IMG/VR virus record: IMGVR_UViG_3300008110_000159
Location: 1 to 37,817 of that record
Length of the DNA: 37,817 bases
Reading direction: 5' to 3' (one strand)
Source: a virus
Shown here: in pieces, positions 16,944 to 24,504 of the stretch
Position numbering within the stretch: the first letter of the stretch is position 1
Layout: the number at the start of each line of letters is the position of its first letter
Position numbers and translations under genes: made by a program
The notes under the pieces: generated by a model
Told to the model about the DNA's origin: nothing
Seen by the model: only the letters and a program-made list of their open reading frames with translations
Database searches by the model: none

Positions 16944-17659
16944 AGCTCCATTACAGCTTGTATGAATCTTGTATCGGACCTGTTCCAGTCATCTAAGATT
17001 AAGAAACCACCGCCTTGCTTGTCAGCAATCCACTCAGGAGGACAATAAGACATACGCTTGTTTCCCGTAAAGTCATATCCACGCTTTACATATTCATTCA
17101 CGGCATTCTCATCCACCCAGATGCACTCACCTTCAGAATAAGATAATACAACTTCAGAAGATACAGGTACAATTTCTTCCTCTGTAACTTGTTTCTCAAC
17201 AGGAACTTCTACTTCCTTCTCAACTTTAACAGCTACTGTTACATCACGAAGAACAAGCTTGCCATCTGGACCCATTACTTGTTTCTTAACTGTTTTGTTT
17301 TCTGTTACAGTTTGCATTTGCTTTTCCATAACAGTAATTGTTTTAGTTACAAAACGCTTTTCTGTAGTTGGAATACCAGGTAAAGGTTTACCATCTTTGC
17401 ATAACTGGAACTGTCTGATTGGAAAACCAACCAAGTCACCCAACTCTTCTATCTGAGCTAAGTTTAACTTCACTACATTCATCCCAGTCTCGTTGGCTAA
17501 CTGTAATACAGAACTTGTCTTACCAATACCTGATTCACCAACAATCTCCACAGCTACTGGTGGCTTACCGCCTGACTGTAAGAAGCGATTGTTATTCATG
17601 ATGTGAGTTAAGAATCCTTTTACCTCATCAATATTTAAGTTTACTTGTGCGTTGCTCAT
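16944..17659 (-). CDS. MoxR-like AAA+ ATPase, exon 1 (P-loop and Walker B)
   Basis: Exon 1 encodes 238 full codons plus two bases. It shows Walker A GESGIGKTS (residues 41-49) and Walker B FLILDDWNR (219-227), ending in RFIQAVMEL, the helix before the next conserved strand. Between them, residues about 100-170 are an unusual Val/Glu/Lys-rich insert (KVEKEVEVPVEKQVTEEE) not typical of MoxR. Unspliced, the frame runs only one codon past the junction before TAA. MoxR-like ATPases work with VWA-domain partners to remodel or insert cofactors into protein complexes. The VWA/zincin gene lies immediately upstream with nine intervening bases, supporting a functional pair. Confidence 0.9.
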
Positions 17660-17668
17660 AATTTGTTT

Positions 17669-18889
17669 TTAATTTAATTTAATTTGTGGACCTACTAAAT
17701 CTGGGTTTAACGGGGACTGACTACTCAATACCCAAAGCATTCTTCCGCGTGCAGGTGTTGGCGCGGATGCTTCACCGTCTGTAAAATAAATCAGACAGGT
17801 AAATTTATGTGTGTTCTCGTTATAATAATCTATAACCGGTTGGAAGCTTGTGCCTCCTCTACCATGAACTTTGAATTCAGCTCTATGATTAAACTTGCTT
17901 ATGTCACTGATGGCTGTATCAGCTTGTATTACTGTAATCTCAGTACCAGTCTTGTGAATATGATACAACTCTTGTACACACTCATTTAATTCATTAGTAC
18001 TTACAGAACCTGAGGTATCAATTGCAAACAAGATATGACGGCGAGGCTTGATCTTCAGACCAGGATTCTCTTCATATCTCTTATTGAATTTCCTACGTAT
18101 TTTCTTTGTATAAACTTTAGTTGATCCACCTGTGAATCTTCTAAGATATCCTTTCCAATCAAACTTGGGAGGCTCTGTTTTATTTATGTTATCAAGGATC
18201 TCGGCAAACTCTCCAGGTATATGACCTTGAGATTTCTTAACTTGATCAGCAACTTCTTTAAGAATATGCTCAGTTTGTTTACGGATTAACTTCTGTGTTG
18301 CTTCTGGTAGCGCATCCATATCACCCCAACCAGAATGATCAGGAAGATTAACTTTAATATTTCCGTCACCATCTACAGAGATTGTTACCTCGCACTGACC
18401 TTGCCTCATTCCTTCTAGTATCTTATCCAGGTTAGGACAAGTACCAGGTTGCTTAGCAGCTTTACCTAGTTTATCATAATAGTACTGAGTACCTTTTCTT
18501 GATTCAAGATTTAGTTCAGGAAATTTATCAAGGGTCATACCACCAGGAGGAAGGAAGTCTTCATGAATGAACTGGTTAATCTCCAAGTCCATTGCTATGT
18601 TGGCTATCTCATGATCAGTCAGATGTTTAAAGTCTGTGATGTGAAACAAGCCTATGTGCAGTAGCTCATGCTTAAGTAAACCTATCCTATGCTTAGGAGT
18701 TAAATTATCCCAAAATTTTGGGCCTATATCTAGTTGATAGTTAATTCCATTTAAACTTACACAAGCTGTAGAAACTCTATCACTCCACCTCTTATTCAGC
18801 ATTATCAGGAACATCCCATAAAATGCTTCCGTCAGCATTAGTTCCTTGGAGGTCATTGCCAACTGTTCCGGTCTTGTAGTCATAGTCAT
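17669..18889 (-). CDS. VWA-domain protein with N-terminal zincin-like (DUF2201-type) domain
   Basis: The 406-aa protein has an N-terminal putative metallopeptidase domain: STACVSLNGINYQLD then LLKHELLHIGLFH, with HELLH at residues 74-78 and MDLEIN supplying a later acidic residue. A C-terminal von Willebrand A-like domain carries a complete metal-ion-dependent adhesion site: DTSGS (291-295), GGTSF (T347) and YFTDGEA (D371). This two-domain layout is typical of DUF2201-like partners of MoxR ATPases. The ATPase gene follows directly. The start overlaps the preceding 163-aa gene by 98 bases in another frame. Later ATGs (M11, M18) would shorten the overlap, but the family's first helix supports an early start. 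Confidence 0.85.
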   Translation of the reverse strand: MTMTTRPEQLAMTSKELMLTEAFYGMFLIMLNKRWSDRVSTACVSLNGINYQLDIGPKFWDNLTPKHRIGLLKHELLHIGLFHITDFKHLTDHEIANIAMDLEINQFIHEDFLPPGGMTLDKFPELNLESRKGTQYYYDKLGKAAKQPGTCPNLDKILEGMRQGQCEVTISVDGDGNIKVNLPDHSGWGDMDALPEATQKLIRKQTEHILKEVADQVKKSQGHIPGEFAEILDNINKTEPPKFDWKGYLRRFTGGSTKVYTKKIRRKFNKRYEENPGLKIKPRRHILFAIDTSGSVSTNELNECVQELYHIHKTGTEITVIQADTAISDISKFNHRAEFKVHGRGGTSFQPVIDYYNENTHKFTCLIYFTDGEASAPTPARGRMLWVLSSQSPLNPDLVGPQIKLN

Positions 18890-19283
18890 TAATTTTAATT
18901 GTTAGTTTATTGATTGGGTTATCTTTTAAACCCAATGTATAGTTGAGATAATCTCTCATTTTATCTGCATATTTATCCATAATAAATTGGATATCATGCA
19001 AGGGTGCGTTATATGTCTTAGCCATTTTTAAGACTGTGTCAAATGTGATAGGCTTGTCTAGGTTTATACCTAGTTGAATAAACATATGGTGCATTGTTGG
19101 TGCATTATCATGCCACATGTTGTCGTATTTAACATTAGCTTCTTTGGCCATAAGTAATACATACAAGAAATTATCTTTAAAGTCTGTTGTATCCATTGCA
19201 GATATTCCAAGTACTATATCCTCTTTGTCAAGAGATTCTAACATCATCTTTACTCTGTCAAATGTTTCACTGTTCAATTTCAT
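18792..19283 (-). CDS. Hypothetical protein, 163 aa, overlapping the VWA gene
   Basis: No family was recognised. It is a mostly helical acidic protein (FDRVKMMLESLDKEDIVLG; FIMDKYADKMRDYLNYTLG) with a short polar C-terminal tail (TGTVGNDLQGTNADGSILWD). The last 98 bases are shared with the start of the VWA/zincin gene in a different frame, the longest overlap between real genes in this window. Close coupling suggests it belongs to the MoxR/VWA module. Confidence 0.72.
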   Translation of the reverse strand: MKLNSETFDRVKMMLESLDKEDIVLGISAMDTTDFKDNFLYVLLMAKEANVKYDNMWHDNAPTMHHMFIQLGINLDKPITFDTVLKMAKTYNAPLHDIQFIMDKYADKMRDYLNYTLGLKDNPINKLTIKINDYDYKTGTVGNDLQGTNADGSILWDVPDNAE

Positions 19284-19287
19284 TTTA

Positions 19288-19710
19288 TCAAATTTTATTT
19301 TTATAGAAGCGCCCTAGTATATTACCATTTAGGTACATGTCATCTTCCAATACGCTCAGTAAGAACTGATGCTTTACCTCTTGGTAAGTCAATTCATTCT
19401 TGCTATAACATATTCTTAAGATTTCTCTTTTAATTTTTATCCCATCTTTATGGGCTTGCTTTAATGTTTCATTACTACTAAAATAGTTCTGGTAAGATGT
19501 TTTAGTTACACGTTTGTATGTCTTGAGTCTCTTATCAGTAGGCATAGATTTCTTGCTCAGCTTTGTTTTAATACTTGCATAAAAGTTTTTCTTTCCTATA
19601 TAACTAACAACTTTACCATCAATGATAGCTGACATTTGATATATGAATCCTACAGCACCATCTGGTATATGTTCATCTGTGAACAAAATTCCTTTATATG
19701 ACCAACTCAT
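19288..19710 (-). CDS. SegE-like GIY-YIG endonuclease-family protein (free-standing)
   Basis: The 140-aa protein reads GAVGFIYQMSAIIDGKVVSY followed by IGKKNFY, then ESN-like TSYQNYFSSNETLKQAH, IKREILRICYSKNELTYQEV and NGNILGRFYKNKI. These fit phage SegE-type GIY-YIG proteins (GF.Y.I...YIGKK, W..Y.GS, REIL, Y.E, N.ILG.F). The family is related to free-standing homing endonucleases, though many members could serve other nuclease roles. It overlaps a 46-codon gene upstream by ATGA. It is not in an intron. Confidence 0.75.
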   Translation of the reverse strand: MSWSYKGILFTDEHIPDGAVGFIYQMSAIIDGKVVSYIGKKNFYASIKTKLSKKSMPTDKRLKTYKRVTKTSYQNYFSSNETLKQAHKDGIKIKREILRICYSKNELTYQEVKHQFLLSVLEDDMYLNGNILGRFYKNKI

Positions 19711-19847
19711 TTTCCACTCATGTTTCTTAACATTTCTACTAATTCTGATTGTATCATAGCATTTACTTCAGAGAGTATTTCTATTTTTAATTCATCAGTT
19801 AATGTCTGCACTGGCAGGGTCATTAACCAGTCTTCAAACTCATTCAT
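19707..19847 (-). CDS. Small ORF, 46 aa, between primase and SegE-like gene
   Basis: A short frame starts at an ATG that overlaps the primase TGA (ATGA) and ends in a TGA that overlaps the next ATG (ATGA), filling the whole interval. The product (MNEFEDWLMTLPVQTL... ending EMLRNMSGK) is an acidic helical peptide. The double ATGA coupling is the best evidence that it is translated. Function is unknown; it may simply maintain translational coupling from primase to the downstream genes or be a small regulator. Confidence 0.65.
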   Translation of the reverse strand: MNEFEDWLMTLPVQTLTDELKIEILSEVNAMIQSELVEMLRNMSGK

Positions 19848-20836
19848 TGTAATGCTTGTTTTAAGATTGGGGTTAATACTTGTTTTACTTTTAGGATACC
19901 ATGATCTCTACCTGAGTCACTTAAGTCTTTGGATAACGGGAGCAATACGCCTTTAATCCCATAGGTCTTCTCATAATTCTCCATAGCTTTTATGCCGGCG
20001 GGATCATTATCAAACAGTGTAGCTATACCTTTATACTTAAGCTTAAGTGAATTGATCACATGCGGTAGTATAAGCGTGTTCTCACTATCCGGTGCAATGG
20101 TCTCTGCCTCCGAGTATCCTAGTTTATCAAAGAACATTACATCTTTAAGAGAGCTGTTGATTATAAGATAAGGTTTGGTATAAGTCAATTGGTCCATACC
20201 TTGTATGTAATCTCTAACCTTTATGAATTTACTTTCCATAATCATAGGCTGATAGATCTTATACAGTGTACCATCTTCTCTAAAATAACCATACATAAAA
20301 TGTCTATCCTTAATTACAATCTCTTGCAATTGACCGTCATCTTCTCTACTCATTGTATATGTACTAAGAGGAAACACGTAATACTTATTAAGCAAGGTGG
20401 TTCCAATATGGAACTTAGTCCAGAACTTCTGATCTAAGGTAGTCCAATTTCTTTTTGCAAAGCTTGTTACTTTATACCTCTCAACTACTTTAAAGTTTAC
20501 AGAAGAGTGATCAGCGTCTTTATTGTTTAACCAGGCTTCATAGTCCTGTAGTATTTTTTTAACAGCCTCATTCCTAGAGCCAAGCTTAAATAAAGTTTCT
20601 ACAAAACAGATAGCGTCTCCTGATTGATTTGTGGAAAAACATTTAAACCTATAACTATCTTTATACTTAAGACTAACAAATAGACTCAAGGAAGGTCTTT
20701 TATCATTAGGGTTAAATGGAGAGAGCACCATTATGTTCTGACCACCTAATCTTTCTGGTAAAGTTATATACTGTTCAAAGATCCATTCCGGAGATACATC
20801 TGATAATACCGGTTTAAATTTAGTTGTACTTATCAT
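19844..20836 (-). CDS. DnaG-like primase with TOPRIM domain
   Basis: The 330-aa protein has an N-terminal region FNPNDKRPSLSLFVSLKYKD and YRFKCFSTNQSGDAICFVE, resembling the zinc-binding fold of DnaG primases but without a full set of cysteines. A catalytic TOPRIM domain follows with YLIINSSLKDVMFFDKLG, APDSEN, ATLFDNDPAGIKAMENYE (DxD-like) and LLPLSKDLSD. It would make RNA primers for the phage polymerase and act with the DnaB-type helicase. It lies just after an intrinsic-terminator-like hairpin and ends in ATGA with the next small gene. Confidence 0.88.
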   Translation of the reverse strand: MISTTKFKPVLSDVSPEWIFEQYITLPERLGGQNIMVLSPFNPNDKRPSLSLFVSLKYKDSYRFKCFSTNQSGDAICFVETLFKLGSRNEAVKKILQDYEAWLNNKDADHSSVNFKVVERYKVTSFAKRNWTTLDQKFWTKFHIGTTLLNKYYVFPLSTYTMSREDDGQLQEIVIKDRHFMYGYFREDGTLYKIYQPMIMESKFIKVRDYIQGMDQLTYTKPYLIINSSLKDVMFFDKLGYSEAETIAPDSENTLILPHVINSLKLKYKGIATLFDNDPAGIKAMENYEKTYGIKGVLLPLSKDLSDSGRDHGILKVKQVLTPILKQALQ

Positions 20837-20851
20837 GACTTGTTTAAATGG

Positions 20852-20875
20852 AAAAGGAGGATTACTCCCCCTTTT
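20852..20875. terminator. Symmetric hairpin between SSB-like gene and primase
   Basis: A 9-bp stem (AAAAGGAGG/CCCCCTTTT, one G-U pair) with loop ATTACT lies in the 58-base gap between the SSB-like stop and the primase start. On the minus strand the stem ends in TTTT, like an intrinsic terminator with the U tract in the stem. It may lower primase relative to SSB-like expression. Confidence 0.6.
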
Positions 20876-20894
20876 TATTCCATATTTTTAGTGA

Positions 20895-21575
20895 TTATAA
20901 ACTAAAATCTGCACCTGCTGGACCACTCAAATTGATGTCCTCACCAGATTCAAATTCACTAATTTCCTCTGTCTTCTTCTTCTTGATATGATCAATAGGA
21001 TCAAACGTTACAACCTTAGCACCATAAGCTGCACCAGCTTTGCTATACTTAGGTAAGAATAAATCATAAGCTGTGTAGCCATTTCTGTTGGTATACTCTT
21101 TACCACCAATACAGAAGTCAATAAACTTCTCTTTAAAAGGACGGTCTTTACTAAACGCCGCTATAAGAGATTCAATTGTATCATGTTTGTCATCCTGAGC
21201 ATCTAACCAATCAGTGCAACCAAATGCAATACATAAGTTCTTCATAACTTTTAAGATCTCAGCATCTCTGCTAATCTCAATACCGCTTTTAGTTTTACCG
21301 TCAGCATAAGCCCATTCACTTGCTTTTACATCACCAACTTGACCGGCGTGCTTACCAAGAGACTCATCATTCTTGTCTATCCAAAAACCTTCAAAGTCTT
21401 TTTCAATAGGAGCACCTTCTAAACTTAATACTAGATGATAACCACCTGGTATAAATTTGAATTCTTCTAAACGCGCTCCGTTTAATTTACATTTCTGATT
21501 ACCTGGTTGTAGCGTCTTAGGTACACCACCATCTCCACCGACTTTGATGTCTTTTGTGTTTAATTTTCCACTCAT
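20895..21575 (-). CDS. Candidate phage single-stranded DNA-binding protein
   Basis: The 226-aa protein has a beta-rich core (GNQKCKLNGARLEEFKFIPG, YHLVLSLEGAPIEKDFEG) and an acidic tail ending GEDINLSGPAGADFSL, comparable to the acidic C-terminal tips of SSBs that recruit partners. It lies between the RecT-like gene and primase, and is followed by a terminator, as expected for a highly expressed SSB. No OB-fold signature can be proved from sequence alone, so this is a context-supported candidate. Repeated Gly/aromatic segments (FWIDKNDESLGKHAGQVG) have no other clear match. Confidence 0.6.
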   Translation of the reverse strand: MSGKLNTKDIKVGGDGGVPKTLQPGNQKCKLNGARLEEFKFIPGGYHLVLSLEGAPIEKDFEGFWIDKNDESLGKHAGQVGDVKASEWAYADGKTKSGIEISRDAEILKVMKNLCIAFGCTDWLDAQDDKHDTIESLIAAFSKDRPFKEKFIDFCIGGKEYTNRNGYTAYDLFLPKYSKAGAAYGAKVVTFDPIDHIKKKKTEEISEFESGEDINLSGPAGADFSL

Positions 21576-21594
21576 GTTTTTATTTTTTATAGGG

Positions 21595-22215
21595 TTATTT
21601 TACTTCTGTTGCTGTTACATTAATGATCTCAGCTATTGTTCCATCATCATTTCTCCTTACGTCTGACTCTTTCAAGAATGTATCAGCCATTTCCTCCGCT
21701 GTATATAATCCTAATAATAAATCAGCACCTATTCTGTTTGCACCTTTAGCTAAACAGCGAGCGTATAACATTTCCTTTGGCATACGCTTCCAGTTATCCT
21801 TAGTAGTTAAACCTTGTAACTCAGCATCTCTCCAAGTGAATGAACAAATTTCTTCCATACCATCTCTTACAAACTTAATAGTAGTTCTTCTACCATCAGG
21901 TTTCTGATCAGGGCTAGTAGGTTCTGTCCTATTACCATAGGTGAATACACCATCTTCTACAGTTACAAAAGCGATACCGCCTTTTCTCAATAAAGCATTT
22001 GTTGCTTTAGCAGATAAGCTTAGCTTGCCTTGAATAGGTATGATGTAATGAAAGGCCTGCATTGTTGGGAAGCCTAACTCTTTACCCATCTGTGCAATAG
22101 TAAACGCATCTTCTACAGTTTTAATGTGGGTTGGTAGTTTCTTTGATTCTATCAAAGTACTTAAGAATTGCTTAAGAGCATCTTCTGTTGTGGTTGTTAC
22201 TTGGTTGTTTTCCAT
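21595..22215 (-). CDS. recT: RecT-like single-strand annealing protein
   Basis: The protein has TVEDAFTIAQMGKELGFPTM and AFHYIIPIQGKLSLSAKATN, then CSFTWRDAELQGL and MLYARCLAKGANRIGADLL with GLYTAEEM. This combination (AxxMGxELGxPxMxA, GK, ARxxAxAxRxxxPD, GxYTxEE) is typical of RecT-like annealing proteins of phages. It would promote recombination and repair, probably with the PD-(D/E)XK nuclease and the SSB-like protein. An ATG at 22239 would extend it by 8 residues into the preceding gene. The ATG at 22215, one base after the preceding TAG, matches the junction style of the window and was chosen. Confidence 0.8.
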   Translation of the reverse strand: MENNQVTTTTEDALKQFLSTLIESKKLPTHIKTVEDAFTIAQMGKELGFPTMQAFHYIIPIQGKLSLSAKATNALLRKGGIAFVTVEDGVFTYGNRTEPTSPDQKPDGRRTTIKFVRDGMEEICSFTWRDAELQGLTTKDNWKRMPKEMLYARCLAKGANRIGADLLLGLYTAEEMADTFLKESDVRRNDDGTIAEIINVTATEVK

Positions 22216-22216
22216 T

Positions 22217-22765
22217 CTATGATTGTTTAATGATTTCATTTAACCACGGCTTTTGACTTACTGGTCTCTTTAACATAATTGCTGCTAAATCTCTAATAGT
22301 TAATTGATCTAATGGCAAGTCTGTATTAGCATCTACTAATTCAAATTCCATTTGTTCAATTGGTTCTACTACAGGAGCTGATGTTTCATTCTCCGGAGCT
22401 TTAACATAAGTTAATTCCTCTGTTGGAACAAGATATCTGATATGACCAGTAACCGGATGAGGTTCCGTCTTATCATATTCTTCTTCAAAGTGAGGATTAA
22501 AACGCCATTTGTATAAGCGTCTTTCAGGATCTTCAGGTACTAATTCTTTACTAGTGAATTCTACGTATACGTCTTCACCCTTGTTAATCTCACTTGCAAA
22601 AAATGCAATGTGCTGTTCTGTTTTTCCATATGGTCTATATGCCATCTTAGGAATAAACAAAGCGTCTGATACACCTATAGCATCAAGAGTTTTTTGATGA
22701 TACTCTCTCAACTTTTTAAGTCTATCACGCTTGTCTTCTGGTTTGTCTGTTGTTGATATGCTCAT
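22217..22765 (-). CDS. Hypothetical replication-operon protein, 182 aa
   Basis: The protein begins with a charged helix (KPEDKRDRLKKLREYHQKTL), has a basic/aromatic middle (KMAYRPYGKTEQHIAFF; LYKWRFNPHFEEEYDKTEPH) and an acidic Pro/Glu linker, then a helical end (LTIRDLAAIMLKRPVSQKPW). No family was recognised. It overlaps the helicase stop by ATGA and precedes the RecT-like gene, so it is probably a replication or recombination accessory such as a mediator or loader. That role is inference from position only. Confidence 0.7.
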   Translation of the reverse strand: MSISTTDKPEDKRDRLKKLREYHQKTLDAIGVSDALFIPKMAYRPYGKTEQHIAFFASEINKGEDVYVEFTSKELVPEDPERRLYKWRFNPHFEEEYDKTEPHPVTGHIRYLVPTEELTYVKAPENETSAPVVEPIEQMEFELVDANTDLPLDQLTIRDLAAIMLKRPVSQKPWLNEIIKQS

Positions 22766-23757
22766 GTCTTTAATCTTCTTTCTTGTGTTGGCGGCGTATC
22801 CATTTCCACAATCTGCATCTTACCAAATTCAGTTTTAAAGAAACTCATTCTTGTGTCTCCATTTCTGCACTTAAGAAAATGCATAACCATTATATCTTTT
22901 TCAGCTATGATGTACCTATCAGGTCCATAATATCTAATGTTTTGTTTACCGGGTTTGTTAATCCCAATAAGTAAATCAGCATGTTGTAGTAACGCGTCTG
23001 CTCCAAATAGATCTGATTCTAGTACGTAGTTTCCATACTTACCATCTTCAGCTCTTTCAGGATTATCAATGTTCCTATTCAACTGGCTTAGTATGATAAA
23101 AGCAATTGGGTATTTTCTCTTTAAATAAGTAAGAGCTTCACCTAATGAGTTTAACATATCATGCTTATCTTTTTCATAAGCAGCTTTCTTCAGCAGAAGA
23201 CTATGGTCTAGTGTAATAATGGTTTTAGTATACACTTTCTTTTCATCTTCTCCTATTGTGGAATACTCTTCCATGTATGCGGCGATGATGTCTTTAAACT
23301 CACCAACCGTACAAGGTTCTTCTACAATGTCTATAGGGTATGTCACCCTAACTTTTGCATAATTGTAACATGCAACAAGCTCTTCATTTGTTAATTTACC
23401 ATCCGCGCTACACAAGTGTTTGTAAGTCTTACCAAGTAGACTTGAGTACTCTCTGATAGCTGATGTTCTAGCTAGCATCTCGAGCTGAAACTCTAATACC
23501 CTAAACTTCTGACCGGTGTTTAGTTTAAAAGCTTCACGTACAATCTGATCTTTAATCAAAGTCTTACCACTTGCAGGCCTTCCTCCAATTACAGTAGTGG
23601 AATGCCATTCTAGCCCGTCAGTACCAGCATCATTAAACTTGGGCCAAGGAGTTTGAATACTCTTTATCTCCCCTTTCATTCTTCCTTGCAAGTAATGCAA
23701 AGATTCCTGAAATCCGTGACGCTGGTCTTTCCAAGCTTTATTCTTTTTTAGATTCAT
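22762..23757 (-). CDS. dnaB: DnaB-type replicative helicase (RecA-like domain)
   Basis: The 331-aa protein holds the C-terminal motor domain of DnaB helicases with little N-terminal domain. It shows Walker A IGGRPASGKT (57-66), an acidic E-like FQLEMLARTSA segment, Walker B TIITLDHSLLL, IAFIILSQLNRNID (motif H3), YVLESDLFGADALLQHADLL (H4) and VMHFLKCRNGDTR. These are diagnostic. It would unwind the fork for the phage polymerase. A perfect host-type promoter and an 84-base leader with three hairpins lie upstream, so expression is probably set separately from the genes to its right. It is shorter than bacterial DnaB (about 450 aa), as in other phages. Confidence 0.9.
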   Translation of the reverse strand: MNLKKNKAWKDQRHGFQESLHYLQGRMKGEIKSIQTPWPKFNDAGTDGLEWHSTTVIGGRPASGKTLIKDQIVREAFKLNTGQKFRVLEFQLEMLARTSAIREYSSLLGKTYKHLCSADGKLTNEELVACYNYAKVRVTYPIDIVEEPCTVGEFKDIIAAYMEEYSTIGEDEKKVYTKTIITLDHSLLLKKAAYEKDKHDMLNSLGEALTYLKRKYPIAFIILSQLNRNIDNPERAEDGKYGNYVLESDLFGADALLQHADLLIGINKPGKQNIRYYGPDRYIIAEKDIMVMHFLKCRNGDTRMSFFKTEFGKMQIVEMDTPPTQERRLKT

Positions 23758-23770
23758 TGGTATAATTAAG

Positions 23771-23819
23771 GGGATAGCTTTCCCTGGTTGTTTCCAACCT
23801 TCAAATTACTGTATTTGAA
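23771..23819 (-). promoter_or_regulatory. Structured 5' leader of the dnaB gene: three tandem hairpins
   Basis: Between the predicted transcription start near 23843 and the ATG at 23757, three hairpins follow one another. The first is a perfect 7-bp TTCAAAT/ATTTGAA with a 6-base loop (23800-23819). The second is GGTTG-GAAA-CAACC with a GNRA-type tetraloop (23786-23799). The third is GGGA/TCCC with a 6-base loop (23771-23784). No T tract follows, so this is not a terminator. It may be a translational operator or RNA-stability element. No known riboswitch class was recognised. Confidence 0.55.
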
Positions 23820-23847
23820 TTGAGGGGGATGCTTGACTTCCTTGTTA

Positions 23848-23879
23848 CAAATATAATATATCTGTAGTAAAAAAGCAAA
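23848..23879 (-). promoter_or_regulatory. Perfect Bacteroidota-type promoter upstream of dnaB
   Basis: On the minus strand TTTG (23879-23876), a 20-base spacer and TATATTTG (23855-23848) match TTTG-N19-21-TAnnTTTG exactly. The -33 element starts two bases after the stop of the preceding gene (TGA at 23881-23883). This would start transcription near 23843 and produce a leader of about 84 bases. It is the best host-sigma promoter in the window. Confidence 0.78.
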
Positions 23880-23880
23880 C

Positions 23881-24504
23881 TCAAATAACCTTTTCTGAAA
23901 AATATTTCTGATCATTATCAGTAGATCCATTCTCCGCTTGAGCGCACCAATTAGCTAGTTCAGAAGCCCAGCTTTTATCAGGATTCTGTTTCCGGATAAA
24001 GTATTGGGATGTCTGCATATACTTGTAGTTGGCCCGTTCATACTCATCAACATACATTTTAGTAGCGTTGAGTATTATAGTCCAGTCATAAGAATAAGTT
24101 TGTATAAACCATCTCAGTGCCATCTCAATATTCTTCTTATCAGATCTTGCAAACTTACCGCTAGGCAATTTCATTTTAGGGAATATATCAAGAAATTCTA
24201 GCACTTTGCTGGCATAGTCCTGACCCATGATCTGGTTATTAGTTTTCTTCTTAGTTATACTGAATAAAGCTTCTAACTGATTAACAAATGTGATAGCTTC
24301 AACACTAAGCTTATAGTTTACTTTATGTTCATCTTCTGTTATCCAACCATCTGTAACCAAACTTCTCAATTCTTGATGGACATTAATAAACTTAGATGCT
24401 TCATTCTCTTTTAGACAACACAGTAAATAAAACTGATTAGGGGAGAGTTCTTTTTCACGGATGAGATGAAACATCTCCATCATTTCTAAACTTTTTTTTA
24501 CCAT
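23881..24504 (-). CDS. Hypothetical protein with winged-helix-like N-terminus, 207 aa
   Basis: Residues 1-80 (KELSPNQFYLLCCLKENEAS, then VHQELRSLVTDGWITEDEHK) resemble a winged helix-turn-helix: helix, recognition helix and beta wing. The C-terminal half has RSDKKNIEMALRWFIQTYSY and DVEYERANYKY-like helices ending in an acidic, Asn-rich tail. It overlaps the UDG stop by seven bases and is followed by the dnaB promoter. A role as helicase loader, replication initiator or regulator is plausible, but no family was identified. Confidence 0.7.
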   Translation of the reverse strand: MVKKSLEMMEMFHLIREKELSPNQFYLLCCLKENEASKFINVHQELRSLVTDGWITEDEHKVNYKLSVEAITFVNQLEALFSITKKKTNNQIMGQDYASKVLEFLDIFPKMKLPSGKFARSDKKNIEMALRWFIQTYSYDWTIILNATKMYVDEYERANYKYMQTSQYFIRKQNPDKSWASELANWCAQAENGSTDNDQKYFSEKVI

